From: Psychrobacillus antarcticus
Lineage (GTDB): Bacteria; Bacillota; Bacilli; Bacillales_A; Planococcaceae
Direction: 5' to 3'
DNA length: 64,000 bases
Assembly: GCF_029533155.1 (NCBI RefSeq)
Contig: NZ_JAIZDB010000006.1
Location: 1 to 64,000 of the forward strand
Shown: positions 8,980 through 18,271 of the stretch, in pieces
How positions within the stretch are numbered: the stretch's first letter is position 1
Layout of the letters: each line of letters starts with the position of its first letter
Position numbers and translations under genes: made by a program
Notes under the pieces: generated by a model
The model's database searches: none
Seen by the model: only the letters and a program-made list of their open reading frames with translations
Told to the model about the DNA's origin: nothing

Positions 8980-9330
8980 TTAAAATTTAACAATTCCTAA
9001 GCTAATCCCTAAAGCATGATCAACATCTTCCATTACGTCTACGTCTAGGTGGGTGATTTTATCCGTAAGTCGAGATTTATCAATTGTTCTTAACTGCTCC
9101 AATAAAATAACTGAATCACGTTCGAAATCATATTCTTTTGCATTTATTTCTACATGCGTTGGTAATTTTGCTTTTTGAATTTGTGCTGTGATAGCTGCCA
9201 CAATGACAGTTGGACTGAATCTATTACCGATATCATTTTGTATCACCAAAACGGGTCTGGTTCCACCTTGCTCAGACCCGATTACTGGTGATAAATCCGC
9301 AAAAAAAACGTCTCCACGTTTTACGATCAA
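8980..9330 (-). CDS. ndoA: NdoA/MazF mRNA endoribonuclease toxin
   Basis: 116 aa once the TTG at 9330 is taken as start, the same length as B. subtilis EndoA. Signature [20 protein letters not shown] and [15 protein letters not shown] give the MazF fold and RNA-cleavage face. In B. subtilis the enzyme cuts single-stranded RNA at UACAU. The GGAGGATG ribosome site is formed by the final codons of the antitoxin gene, 4 nt upstream, so the pair is translationally coupled; an in-frame ATG at 9345 lies inside that site and is rejected. Confidence 0.94.
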   Translation of the reverse strand: MIVKRGDVFFADLSPVIGSEQGGTRPVLVIQNDIGNRFSPTVIVAAITAQIQKAKLPTHVEINAKEYDFERDSVILLEQLRTIDKSRLTDKITHLDVDVMEDVDHALGISLGIVKF

Positions 9331-9334
9331 ATTT

Positions 9335-9616
9335 TCATCCTCCACTTACGAGTCGCTCTGTCGTATGTTGAGCTTCATATTCTGCATGTAAACACTCCGT
9401 ACAGATGGAGAGATTTATATGAGACATCTCAACATAGCCTTTCATCATTGCTTCTCTTATAAGATTTGCCTGACCATTTTTTACATATTCATTTGCTTGG
9501 ACACGAACGAAACTTTCTACGCCAGTTAATGATTGTTTGACGGTTTTTACTCCTTCATTAACCAATTGATTTGGAAGCTGAACTACTGCTTCCTTTTTCT
9601 TTTTATCACTTACCAC
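9335..9616 (-). CDS. ndoAI: NdoAI/MazE-type antitoxin
   Basis: 93 aa, identical in length to B. subtilis EndoAI. N-terminal part should form the ribbon-helix-helix DNA-binding domain; the C-terminus ([15 protein letters not shown] to ERLVSGG) matches the toxin-binding tail. Start is GTG at 9616 with GGAGGTG 7 nt upstream; the upstream open frame to 9664 has no ribosome site. The N-terminal region is more diverged from B. subtilis than the toxin is. Confidence 0.9.
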   Translation of the reverse strand: MVSDKKKKEAVVQLPNQLVNEGVKTVKQSLTGVESFVRVQANEYVKNGQANLIREAMMKGYVEMSHINLSICTECLHAEYEAQHTTERLVSGG

Positions 9617-9749
9617 AGCAAACACCTCCGACAAAACATTTCCCAATATGACAATATACTTCATCTTACCATCTCTCTAGCTAAAATAAAAGACATTACG
9701 AGAAATGATTAGACAAATTATTCATATATTCTTAATTTTTGTCGAAAGT

Positions 9750-10856
9750 CTACTTGCTATATATTCTTGGTACTCTGTTAGAAAAAGTGCAACAAACTTC
9801 ATAAGGGATAGTTTGAAGCGCTTCCGCCCATTCTTCTATTAGAATCTCTTCGGTTTCTTGTTTACCTATTAATACAACTTTTTCACCAATCTCTACTTTT
9901 TCATCAAGCCGAATCATTGTTTGATCCATACAAATTCTCCCGACTATTGGCATCTTTTTACCATTTATCAATACAGATTGATTATGTAGCTTTCTTAACA
10001 AGCCATCTGCATAACCAATCGGAATTGTCGCAATCCACTCGTCTGTTGGAGCCACATATGTAGCCCCGTAGCCAATGGTAGAGCCCTTTAGAACCTTTTT
10101 TACATGTGCTACCTCTGTGTGCAACGACAGTGCCTTTTCTAACGAAAATGGAAGTTCACCATTAATCCACGGAGATGGCGCTATACCATACATAGATATA
10201 CCGAAACGCACGGCATTCCAGTGCTGATCAGGATATATTAAAGCCGCTGCACTATTAGAGGTATGCACGATGGCCGGTCTTTGCTCAAATACATTTAATA
10301 ACTTTTCAAATTTGGAAACTTGTTGTTGGAATAGTGTTTGGTCTTCCTCATCTGCGGTTGCAAAGTGCGTGAAAACGCCCGTAATCTGCAACCCCTCACT
10401 CTGTCGAATAAAAGCTAGCGCCATCTTCAGCTCTGTTTCATCCATAAAACCAATTCTACCCATCCCACTATCAATTTTTATATGCAGCTTCAAGGGACCT
10501 TGAATATCCCGAGTAGCAATTAGCCATTCATATGAATATGCTGTAAGTGTAATGTTCTGTTTGGAAGCTTCCTCTAAGAAAGAGAGAGGAGTGGTGCCCA
10601 GTAGAAGTATATCTGCTTGAATACCGGCTTCCCTTAAGTGCAATGCCTCCTCCGGCGTGGCAACAGCCAAGATTTTGGATCCTGCTTTTAATGCAGCTTG
10701 CGCAACAGCAACATCTCCATGACCGTATCCATTTGCCTTAACTACAGCAATAACTCCTGTATGTGTCGGAAGTGTTTCCTTGAGTCTTTTTATATTATTT
10801 TGTATGGCTTGTAAATTCACCTTTATGAACGTAGGACGGTAATGCTGTTGCGACAT
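9750..10856 (-). CDS. alr: alanine racemase
   Basis: 368-aa fold-type III PLP enzyme. AVVKANGYGHG (Lys40 forms the Schiff base) is at the N-terminal barrel, and the C-terminal domain carries GYGATYV and GRICMDQTM with the second catalytic tyrosine region. It supplies D-alanine for peptidoglycan and, with ddl and murF further along this window, covers D-Ala-D-Ala synthesis and ligation. Start has AGAGGGAATTAC ahead of ATG. Confidence 0.96.
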   Translation of the reverse strand: MSQQHYRPTFIKVNLQAIQNNIKRLKETLPTHTGVIAVVKANGYGHGDVAVAQAALKAGSKILAVATPEEALHLREAGIQADILLLGTTPLSFLEEASKQNITLTAYSYEWLIATRDIQGPLKLHIKIDSGMGRIGFMDETELKMALAFIRQSEGLQITGVFTHFATADEEDQTLFQQQVSKFEKLLNVFEQRPAIVHTSNSAAALIYPDQHWNAVRFGISMYGIAPSPWINGELPFSLEKALSLHTEVAHVKKVLKGSTIGYGATYVAPTDEWIATIPIGYADGLLRKLHNQSVLINGKKMPIVGRICMDQTMIRLDEKVEIGEKVVLIGKQETEEILIEEWAEALQTIPYEVCCTFSNRVPRIYSK

Positions 10857-10922
10857 GTAATTCCCTCTTTTTATCAGTTTAAACCGATTATCCTACTAGT
10901 ATAATGAAGTAGTCAACCCTAA

Positions 10923-11948
10923 TCACTTTAAACCGCCAGTAGTCATGGACGCTGCAACTTCAATCATTTCTTCTTTTGTTAAAGTAGATGAAGCGATAAA
11001 GAATGACATTCCTTCCTGCTCCCAAGACAGTGAGTGGTCTGTTATAGCACCAATCGCAGCTCCTAAATCAACCGGATCACCAGGTGAAAATACTGGAATG
11101 ATGGAAGAATCGCCCAGTTCACTCCGTTGTTGAATAATCGTAAATTCTTTGTCTCCACTATATGTTAATATAACTCTTTTTTCTCCGTCGACTTCCATTA
11201 ATTTCTCATCAATGTTATGCACTTGTTCCCATTTTAATAATGGATAATACGTTTCAAATTCAGAATCATCTATCTCTGCTGATGCCTCAATTGTTCCTTC
11301 AGTGCCACCAGCTTTTGGGGCTGTTGTTTGTTCCATCTTATATTCTGCTGCTGCATGTGTTTTCCCTAGAGATACTTTACTGAATGTAATATGAATTTGT
11401 TCTTCTTTGTTCTCATTCATGATAGAAACATCCGTGGGTAGTAATGTCTTTTTATTGATGTAAATCTTTTGAGTTGGCAGCATCGTTTTATGATTATTAC
11501 TCGTTTTTGTTTCAAAGACATAATTATCCCCTTCTTCTTTGAAGGTTGCTGTTTTATCTTTTTTTATGTCGTTGGCTAGTGAACCGATCAAATACGCTTG
11601 GCTATTTTCAGTTGGCCATTTGCTTTGGAACTTATACGTTTTGTTCAGTGCTGGCGTTACGACAAACACGCCTTCTGTGTTACGAACGATCATTTGCGTA
11701 TTCTCTGCATTAGTATCCGACACCTGAACCCGGTAAAAATCTGGTTTCGTATGCCAAACTTCTACATCGTAAACTCTAGGTTCATCCCCAGTTAAGATAC
11801 TCATCTCAGCTGCGAGCTCATACCCCTTTGTATCCACCCACTTGTTACTAAGTTTTTTCACAACGTCTTCTTTTGATTCTGCTCCACATGCGGAGAGTAC
11901 TAAAATTGTTACAAATAAAAATAATAGTTTAGCCACGCGGCTTTTCAA
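10923..11948 (-). CDS. LolA-like outer-leaflet lipoprotein, YdcC family
   Basis: 341-aa lipoprotein with signal peptide and lipobox VLSAC (Cys21), then a LolA/LppX-type beta fold (DVEVWHTKPDFYRVQV) and a C-terminal DUF4367-like half. Same neighbour order as B. subtilis acpS-ydcC-alr. Exposed on the outer face of the membrane; cargo or function unknown. TTG start with AAAGGATG upstream. Confidence 0.85.
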   Translation of the reverse strand: MKSRVAKLLFLFVTILVLSACGAESKEDVVKKLSNKWVDTKGYELAAEMSILTGDEPRVYDVEVWHTKPDFYRVQVSDTNAENTQMIVRNTEGVFVVTPALNKTYKFQSKWPTENSQAYLIGSLANDIKKDKTATFKEEGDNYVFETKTSNNHKTMLPTQKIYINKKTLLPTDVSIMNENKEEQIHITFSKVSLGKTHAAAEYKMEQTTAPKAGGTEGTIEASAEIDDSEFETYYPLLKWEQVHNIDEKLMEVDGEKRVILTYSGDKEFTIIQQRSELGDSSIIPVFSPGDPVDLGAAIGAITDHSLSWEQEGMSFFIASSTLTKEEMIEVAASMTTGGLK

Positions 11949-12006
11949 TCAGTCCATCCTTTCTATTATCACTGCGTTCATTCATTGTATGTAGATGGAC
12001 GACCGG

Positions 12007-12360
12007 TTATGATTGTAGAATTACTTGTGCAGCTGCATAAACTTTTGTATGTGTTATAGAAACAAAGCCGTTAACTTTGATTCCTTTAAAATATAAGATT
12101 GGCTTACCTGAAGGTTCTTTTAAGATTTCAATATCTTGAAAACTACAATCTTTTCCTATTCCAGTGCCTAGCGCTTTAGAAAATGCTTCTTTGGCTGCAA
12201 ATCTTCCAGCTAAATATTCTAATTGTCTTGCCGTTGATAATTCATTTAATTGAACTCTTTCTTTGTCGCTAAGTATTCGCTCTTCAAACTTATGTGTTTT
12301 AGCCTGAATGGATTTAATTCTTTCTATTTCTGTTATATCTAAGCCTATTCCAGTAATCAT
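12007..12360 (-). CDS. acpS: holo-[acyl-carrier-protein] synthase
   Basis: 117 aa with the AcpS signature GIGLDITEIERI (metal-binding Asp8) and FAAKEAFSKALGTGIG (Glu near 58). It transfers 4'-phosphopantetheine from CoA to acyl carrier protein. Start follows GGAGAAACATTC. Divergent from the rhomboid gene across 68 bp. Confidence 0.96.
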   Translation of the reverse strand: MITGIGLDITEIERIKSIQAKTHKFEERILSDKERVQLNELSTARQLEYLAGRFAAKEAFSKALGTGIGKDCSFQDIEILKEPSGKPILYFKGIKVNGFVSITHTKVYAAAQVILQS

Positions 12361-12428
12361 GAATGTTTCTCCTTTCCAAATATCCCACTCACAGGATATA
12401 CTAATAGTAGAAAAATTGAGGTGATATA

Positions 12429-13055
12429 ATGTTCAGTAGAACAGAAAACTTTAAACAATACATAAAACTATATCCAGTTGTTTCTTCATTGCTCGCGTTA
12501 AATATCGCTATACATCTATTAACGTTAGTTCCTATTCTCGGATCGCAAATTTTTAGTTTTGGTGTTCATTTTAACTTACTAATTAGTGAGGGTGAATATT
12601 GGCGTTTGCTAACTCCGATATTCTTGCATGCTTCTTTTGCTCATTTATTATTTAATATGTTCTCCTTGTACATATTTGGTCCGGAGTTGGAGCAAATTGC
12701 TGGGAAAGCTCGTTTCCTCACTATTTATATGTTAGCAGGATTAGTTGGTAATGTTGCCACCTATTTAATACATGACTGGAATTATACCAGCGTTGGGGCA
12801 AGTGGCGCAATTTATGGGATTTTCGGTGCTTTTGCGGCTTTAGTTTATTATATGAGAAATTTCATGCCACAGCTAAAACAAATCATTATTCCGATTATCG
12901 TAATTGGTGTTATTATGACATTCCTACAGCCTCAGATTAATGTTACTGCTCATCTTGCAGGTTTGGTAACTGGTTTTATATTAGGAATGATTTACTTCCA
13001 TCCTAAGCGTATAGCTGCTTGGAAGAAACGACAACGTAAGCTTAAATCAGTTTGA
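12429..13055 (+). CDS. rhomboid-family intramembrane serine protease (YdcA)
   Basis: 208 aa with six predicted transmembrane helices. The catalytic dyad is intact: GASG with Ser125 (SVGASGAIYGIFG) and His175 (NVTAHLAGLVTGF). Also has the family HxxxN-like HASFAHLLFNMFSL segment. Start ATG preceded by GAGGTGATATA. Substrate unknown. Its 3' flank is repeat copy R1, whose hairpin could act as the transcription terminator. Confidence 0.93.
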   Translation: MFSRTENFKQYIKLYPVVSSLLALNIAIHLLTLVPILGSQIFSFGVHFNLLISEGEYWRLLTPIFLHASFAHLLFNMFSLYIFGPELEQIAGKARFLTIYMLAGLVGNVATYLIHDWNYTSVGASGAIYGIFGAFAALVYYMRNFMPQLKQIIIPIIVIGVIMTFLQPQINVTAHLAGLVTGFILGMIYFHPKRIAAWKKRQRKLKSV

Positions 13056-13074
13056 CCTAAGAGAAGATTACAAG

Positions 13075-13486
13075 AAAGACCGGACAAAAAAACGCCAAGG
13101 TCTTTAGGATCTTAACCTGTTTCTACTGTTTTCGAAGGGCTTTGGACAGACTTATTGCTATATAATTACCGTTTCATTTTTTAAAGATGCTGATCGTGAC
13201 TGAGGTCACGACCAGCATCTTTTTTTCTTGGTAATCTTATGGCTATTAACTGTCCGTCGCACTTCTACAACTTTAAGAAACAAATTATTGCACTTTTTGT
13301 TAACTAGAGAAAAGCTACTTCCCTATTGTTAGAGGTGGATGAAGATGAGAGATTGCCTTCCCTTTGAGAGGTGGCGCTCTTAGCCTTTGTACCCCATCTG
13401 AAACGGAAATCAGTAGTATTTATTCATTCTATCAGGTCCATAAACCTAGTGTTCACGTACAATTTCATATACTATCTTTCAAAAAA
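13075..13486 (+). repeat. composite intergenic repeat, copy R1 (internally deleted)
   Basis: A-end long hairpin at 13114-13283, with core stem 13183-13222 (AAAGATGC.../...GCATCTTT, one mismatch in 18 bp) followed by seven T. The central part is shortened, then part of the inverted internal module (GAGGTGGCGCTCTTAGCC, from 13369) and the B-end (GTGTTCACG ... CATATACTATCTTTC). It fills the gap between the rhomboid gene and ydbT. The B-end joins the U-tract of the ydbT terminator. Confidence 0.88.
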
Positions 13487-13515
13487 GAACAGACCTTACA
13501 AAGGCTGTTCTTTTT
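13481..13515 (-). terminator. ydbT terminator containing the stop codon
   Basis: Minus-strand stem GAACAGCCTT / AAGGTCTGTTC followed by TTTTTT. The ydbT TAA (13496-13498) sits in the loop region. Confidence 0.85.
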
Positions 13516-15007
13516 CTATTTCTATAGGTTCTATTCTAGCTGGTTCATACCATTCCATTAGTTTTTCTGCATCTGCTTTTTCAATATGAGGAATGGTAGC
13601 AGCCGATCCAGACACGCCAGACTTAATAGTAGTAATAATAGAAGAAACTTCTGCTTTTTTTTGGAAATATGTAGTCCGCTCTGTCATTGCTTGAATGCGT
13701 TTCTTTTCCATCCAAAGCGAGACTCTACTAAATAGACGATACTGTACAACAAGCTGTTTTTCATCCAACCAATATCCTGCTGTCTTATGCTGCCATGCAC
13801 CCAATAGAAAGCTTAGCGGTAAGAGTAATAGCGAGAACAACCCAAACGGAAAGAAGAAATAACTAACTACTGCCACAACTGGGATCAACCATAAAAAATC
13901 TAAACGATAGAAAAATTTTCTAGAGCGTTTCGGAACTCGCGTAAAGTTAGCTCCAAATTCGTAATTAGGAAAGATTTGAACGAGAATAGGATTAATCTGG
14001 TCCTTTTTAATAAGAGGGATTAATCGAATTTTCTCGTCTTTCTCAGCTAAGGATCCCCCAGCACTGTCAACGATAACAGTTGCATGCCCTGTGAGTTGAC
14101 GAAGAGGATTTTCCACAATTCGCACTCCTTGGATGCGCGATAAAGGAATCGTTATTTTTTTCTTTTCAAGTAATCCTCTAGTAATAATAATTTCCTCATC
14201 TTCTACTCGAATAGTGAACTCATAATAGTTTATAAACGTAAGTGCTACCGATACAATCCATGCCACCAGAAGTACAAAGAATACAACTAAAGCGATTAGT
14301 AAAGCTCCGAACCTGATAAACATAATGACTTCATTATATATAGTCTCGTAAGGGATTACTTCTGAAAATTGGGAAACAAACACAGCTAAACCAGAGAAAA
14401 AAACACCAACTCCGCCAGATGTACTTGCAAGAATAAGTAAATCCTTCTGAGACATTCGGAATAACGGTTGTATTTGTTCTACTACCTGCTCTTCTGAATC
14501 AAAAGACAAATCAATACTATCTATTTCTGATTCCTTATTTTTCGCGAGATTCATCTCTTTTTTTATTTGCTCAGCTGCTTCTTTAGAAATTGCAGTCAAT
14601 TCTGCATCTGCTTCTTTTGTTGCGCCTCCACCAGCCGTCTCTACCTTCACCTTTACCAATCCAAATGGTCGATGAAAGATACCCTCTGTATAATTTAAGC
14701 TTTGAATTCGTTCAAATGGGATATACCTTTTTTTCTTTACGAAAAGACCATATTCAATACGGAGTTCTTCCTCTTCGAACCAGTAACGAAACCTTTTCCA
14801 TTTAATAATTCCACTCACTAACATAGCAATTAATAACACTGCATAAATAATATATATTATGTAAGAGGTCCAGCCCTCGGAGTCTCCTCCTCCAAACCCA
14901 TTTACTGCAATAACTACGACTAACGGTACAATCATTTCTTTTAATACTTTTACAAAATTAATAACGGCAGATATAGGATGTAAAGTAAATTTTTCTTTAG
15001 ACATCAT
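13496..15007 (-). CDS. ydbT: YdbT, membrane protein with PH-like (bPH2) domains
   Basis: About 504 aa with paired transmembrane helices at three points (about 30-70, 190-260, 375-405), each followed by a bPH2/YdbS-like domain (for example FVKKKRYIPFERIQSLNYTE and LEKKKITIPLSRIQGVRIVE). The start ATGATG lies within the end of ydbS (11-nt overlap), with AAGGGTGGCGG upstream; either Met may be used. Pairs with ydbS. Function unknown; B. subtilis work connects YdbST to resistance against antimicrobial peptides such as amylocyclicin. Confidence 0.85.
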   Translation of the reverse strand: MMSKEKFTLHPISAVINFVKVLKEMIVPLVVVIAVNGFGGGDSEGWTSYIIYIIYAVLLIAMLVSGIIKWKRFRYWFEEEELRIEYGLFVKKKRYIPFERIQSLNYTEGIFHRPFGLVKVKVETAGGGATKEADAELTAISKEAAEQIKKEMNLAKNKESEIDSIDLSFDSEEQVVEQIQPLFRMSQKDLLILASTSGGVGVFFSGLAVFVSQFSEVIPYETIYNEVIMFIRFGALLIALVVFFVLLVAWIVSVALTFINYYEFTIRVEDEEIIITRGLLEKKKITIPLSRIQGVRIVENPLRQLTGHATVIVDSAGGSLAEKDEKIRLIPLIKKDQINPILVQIFPNYEFGANFTRVPKRSRKFFYRLDFLWLIPVVAVVSYFFFPFGLFSLLLLPLSFLLGAWQHKTAGYWLDEKQLVVQYRLFSRVSLWMEKKRIQAMTERTTYFQKKAEVSSIITTIKSGVSGSAATIPHIEKADAEKLMEWYEPARIEPIEIEKEQPL

Positions 15008-15476
15008 CTTCCGCCACCCTTGCAAGCACAGAAATTCTACCACGAAGTTCGTCCGCTTCTGTAGTTATGAGGGCAGGAATAGTGTGACTAGTTGCAGCAG
15101 TTGAAATAGTAATCGACGATAAATCATACTTTCTCAGGATAGGACCCTGTTCCGTATCTACATGCTGTACACGAACCATTGGCACAAGCGTTCTTTTGAC
15201 GATAAACAATCCGTGCTGTAATTCGATCTCTTGTTCTCGCACTTCGTATCTCCAACGAGTCCATCTAATTTTCGGAAATAGATAGATTAATAAATATCCA
15301 AAAAGTAATATTACTACTCCATCTACTATGTATAACCATATAAGTTGACCAGTGAAATAATTGATAACTCCTACTCCAACACCTAATAATAAAGCAATTA
15401 TAGATTGAAATATTCCATAAATTCTCCATACACGCAATCCTTTTTCGGATAATCGATTGATTGGTTCTTGTCTCAT
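14997..15476 (-). CDS. ydbS: YdbS, bPH2-domain membrane protein
   Basis: 159 aa: two transmembrane helices (about 22-65) then one bPH2 domain (RWRYEVREQEIELQHGLFIV). Overlaps ydbT by 11 nt, so they are one translational unit. GGGGGC site before ATG. Same partner order as B. subtilis. Confidence 0.87.
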   Translation of the reverse strand: MRQEPINRLSEKGLRVWRIYGIFQSIIALLLGVGVGVINYFTGQLIWLYIVDGVVILLFGYLLIYLFPKIRWTRWRYEVREQEIELQHGLFIVKRTLVPMVRVQHVDTEQGPILRKYDLSSITISTAATSHTIPALITTEADELRGRISVLARVAEDDV

Positions 15477-15582
15477 ATTAAGCCCCCTCTTTCCTCATTG
15501 TATACGAAATGCGCGCTAATATGTTTCAATATATTACAATTTTCTACGAGAACTAAATTTTCGGAACTAACATTTTTTTCCC

Positions 15583-15628
15583 AAAAGAAAAAGAATGAGC
15601 ATACACCGAAGTGTAAGCTCATTCTTTG
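15583..15628 (-). terminator. cshA terminator
   Basis: Minus-strand stem AAGAATGAGC / GCTCATTCTT, extended inward by TTACAC/GTGTA around a TTCG-type loop, then TTTTTC. Lies 10 nt after cshA. Confidence 0.9.
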
Positions 15629-15638
15629 AAATTTCTTT

Positions 15639-17204
15639 TTAGCCTTCGTTACGTGGTGAGCGAGTTCTTGTGCTGCGTTGTGTTGAGCCGTCACGTGGAC
15701 CACTGCTACGACGCGCGCTTGAACTTGGACGTGAACCTCCACTTGAACGAGGTCCGCGATCGCTGCTTCCGCTACGACCACCTGATGAACTACGACCGCC
15801 ACCGCCGCCGCTGCTACGGTTACCTTTGTAACCACCGCCGCCGCCACTGCGTCCGCCGCCACCGCCACCACGTTCTCCACGAGAAGGTAGTGGACGTTCT
15901 TCAGAAAGAGAAATCGGAGTATCATCCGGTTCTTTCGTCATTGTTTTTAATGCTGCAGCAATTACGTCTATTGCTTCGAATTTTTCAAGCATTTCTTTTG
16001 CTAATGGACGATAATCACCTAAATCATTTTTATTTACAATTCCAGATAAAGTTTCTACTGCTACAAGTTTAAGTCCAACTAGTGCTTCATCTGAGCTTGG
16101 AGGGATTAAAGCTTCCATACGTTTTTTCGTTGTATTTTCAACGATACGTAAGTAACCCATTTCTCTAGGTGTTACGAATGTAGTAGCAACTCCACTTTTA
16201 CCTGCACGACCAGTACGGCCGATACGGTGAACATAGCTTTCAGGATCTTGTGGAATATCAAAGTTATATACATGTGTTACGCCAGAGATATCTAATCCAC
16301 GTGCCGCTACATCTGTTGCAACAAGAATATCAATTTTACCTGATTTGAATTGTTTTAATACAGACATACGTTTAGCTTGGCTTAAATCACCATGAATTCC
16401 TTCTGCAAGGTAACCACGAATACTTAAAGCATGTGCTAATTCGTCAACTCTACGTTTTGTACGACCAAAGATAATCGCAAGTTCTGGTTGTTGTACATTC
16501 AATATTCTTGAAAGAACATCAAATTTTTCACGCTCAGTAGCTTTTACGTAATACTGTTCAATATTTTCAACAGTCATTTCTTTAGACTTAATACTAACTT
16601 CCACTGGATCTTTCATGAAGCGTTCTGCAATTTTACGAATCGGTCCTGGCATTGTAGCTGAGAACAATAGCGTTTGACGCTCAGGAGGTACGCTTTCTAA
16701 AATTGTGTTAATGTCTTCAATGAATCCCATGTTAAGCATTTCATCTGCTTCATCTAAGATAAGTGTTTGAACTTGGTCAAGTTTCAACGTACGACGGTTA
16801 ATATGGTCAAGAATACGACCTGGTGTCCCTACGATAACTTGTGGTTTGTTTTTAAGCGCACGGATTTGACGGCTAATTTCTTGTCCACCGTATACTGATA
16901 ATAAACGAACCTTTTTGTCATACCCTAATTTGTAAAGCTCTTCCGAAACTTGAATTGCAAGCTCACGTGTTGGAGCGATGATTAATGCTTGGATATTCGG
17001 GTTTTTAATATCAATCTTTTCAATCATAGGAATACCAAATGCAGCAGTTTTACCTGTACCAGTCTGTGCTTGACCGATAACGTCGCGTCCACCCATAGCA
17101 TGTGTAATAGTACCTTCTTGGATTGGTGTTGCTTCTTCAAACCCCATACGTTGTACGGATTTTAATGTAGAAGCGCTAATATTTAATTCTGAAAAGTTTG
17201 TCAA
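15639..17204 (-). CDS. cshA: DEAD-box RNA helicase CshA
   Basis: 521 aa. All helicase motifs are present in order: Q motif [18 protein letters not shown], Ia [39 protein letters not shown]. The tail after about residue 430 is a Gly/Arg/Ser-rich low-complexity RNA-binding extension. CshA works in ribosome assembly, cold adaptation and the RNA degradosome. TTG start with AAGGAGATTAAAAT upstream. A leader of about 200 nt precedes it. Confidence 0.95.
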   Translation of the reverse strand: MTNFSELNISASTLKSVQRMGFEEATPIQEGTITHAMGGRDVIGQAQTGTGKTAAFGIPMIEKIDIKNPNIQALIIAPTRELAIQVSEELYKLGYDKKVRLLSVYGGQEISRQIRALKNKPQVIVGTPGRILDHINRRTLKLDQVQTLILDEADEMLNMGFIEDINTILESVPPERQTLLFSATMPGPIRKIAERFMKDPVEVSIKSKEMTVENIEQYYVKATEREKFDVLSRILNVQQPELAIIFGRTKRRVDELAHALSIRGYLAEGIHGDLSQAKRMSVLKQFKSGKIDILVATDVAARGLDISGVTHVYNFDIPQDPESYVHRIGRTGRAGKSGVATTFVTPREMGYLRIVENTTKKRMEALIPPSSDEALVGLKLVAVETLSGIVNKNDLGDYRPLAKEMLEKFEAIDVIAAALKTMTKEPDDTPISLSEERPLPSRGERGGGGGGRSGGGGGYKGNRSSGGGGGRSSSGGRSGSSDRGPRSSGGSRPSSSARRSSGPRDGSTQRSTRTRSPRNEG

Positions 17205-17416
17205 AATTTTAATCTCCTTTTTGTCTTTTTCACAAAAGGTTACATTTTCAGATGAAATTGCGGCAAATTCGAGCCTATACGAGGAACGTTTCCGTTACTT
17301 AAAATTCTCTGTGGTTTAAGATCAGAGGGGTCTTATATAAAGGGAAAGCCCGGTCTTTTGCCGAGCGGTCTGTTAGTGAGTTATCGTTAATACTACTTCA
17401 ACAAACCGTTATGTTC
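17205..17416 (-). other. structured leader region of cshA
   Basis: 212 bp without a gene between the esterase-operon terminator and cshA. It holds hairpins such as GCTCGG/CCGGGC (around 17358-17376) followed by a T-rich stretch, suggesting a structured 5' untranslated region. I do not recognise a named riboswitch or a clear promoter. Confidence 0.4.
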
Positions 17417-17451
17417 AAAAAAAAGTACTCTTCAATAAACGCTGAAGAGTC
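17417..17451 (-). terminator. terminator of the ddl-murF-esterase operon
   Basis: Minus-strand stem ACTCTTCA / TGAAGAGT with an 8-nt loop and an eight-T tail, about 100 nt beyond the esterase stop. Confidence 0.85.
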
Positions 17452-17554
17452 TTCACACAAAATGTATCCATTGCTCTAAACGTAGTATATCATGCGACAA
17501 ACTCAGTTGCAATGAATAAGCAACTGTTATAATTATTAGTTAATTAGTTTTCGT

Positions 17555-18253
17555 CTATTCCTCCTCCTCATGTAAAAATATGAGTGCAGTACTAAACCAA
17601 TCTTCGCAGTCCTCGCTATAACAAATATGGTGTTTCCCTATGTCCGAGTAGACAATTTCTTTTTTCAAAGAACCAATTTCATCGTAGATAAATTGGGCTG
17701 TAGCATAAGGTACAATACCATCTTTTTTACCTTGGACTATATAGACTGGTATTGTAATTTGACCATAATAGGGCTGAACTATACGAACCAAACGAATAAA
17801 TTCTAACGTCCCAGAAATTGGAGTCACTTTCAACTTATCACTGTATTTTTTATATAGAGAGTTTTCCTCAAGCTTACCAACAACCGCTTTTTTTGCTATA
17901 TCCTTTATATCTTCTAAAAGCTGGGCCGGATATATGTATTTTGCTGCAGCACTCAATAAAACAAGCTTGTGTATTGGATAACGATTTGCTAAGTACATGG
18001 CAATAATTCCACCCATGGAAAATCCAACTATTATTATACGGTCCACTTCTTTTTGTAGTTGCCGAAGCGCCTGTTCAGCCGCCATCATCCACGATTCTGC
18101 GGTTAAATTCTTTAGCTCCAACGTTTTCCCATGACCAGGTAACGTAGGGACAACAAAATGCCAGTCTGTATGTGCCTGTATATAGTCAACAAATGGTTGA
18201 ATCTCATATGGTCCACCTGTAAAACCATGAATACCTAATACTCCTGTTTTCAT
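17555..18253 (-). CDS. alpha/beta hydrolase, carboxylesterase family
   Basis: 232 aa. HGFTGGPYE oxyanion region near the N-terminus, nucleophile elbow GFSMGG (Ser near 82), acid in QGKKDGIVP and catalytic His in GKHHI; these match the thermostable carboxylesterase Est30/YvaK group. No signal peptide, so cytoplasmic. ATG at 18253 has AGGTGTGAGGACA upstream. Directly follows murF (18 nt) and is probably cotranscribed. Confidence 0.88.
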   Translation of the reverse strand: MKTGVLGIHGFTGGPYEIQPFVDYIQAHTDWHFVVPTLPGHGKTLELKNLTAESWMMAAEQALRQLQKEVDRIIIVGFSMGGIIAMYLANRYPIHKLVLLSAAAKYIYPAQLLEDIKDIAKKAVVGKLEENSLYKKYSDKLKVTPISGTLEFIRLVRIVQPYYGQITIPVYIVQGKKDGIVPYATAQFIYDEIGSLKKEIVYSDIGKHHICYSEDCEDWFSTALIFLHEEEE

Positions 18254-18271
18254 TGTCCTCACACCTATCTT

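Noticed and set aside
13075-13486. Insertion sequence with transposase in the repeat copies
   Set aside because: No copy, including full-length R2 and R4, has a transposase-sized open frame or target-site duplications I can see.
15473-16072. Long open frames opposite the cshA tail (His/Arg-rich or Ala/Val-rich)
   Set aside because: They are mirror frames of the Gly/Arg/Ser-repeat codons of cshA, whose frame has all helicase motifs.
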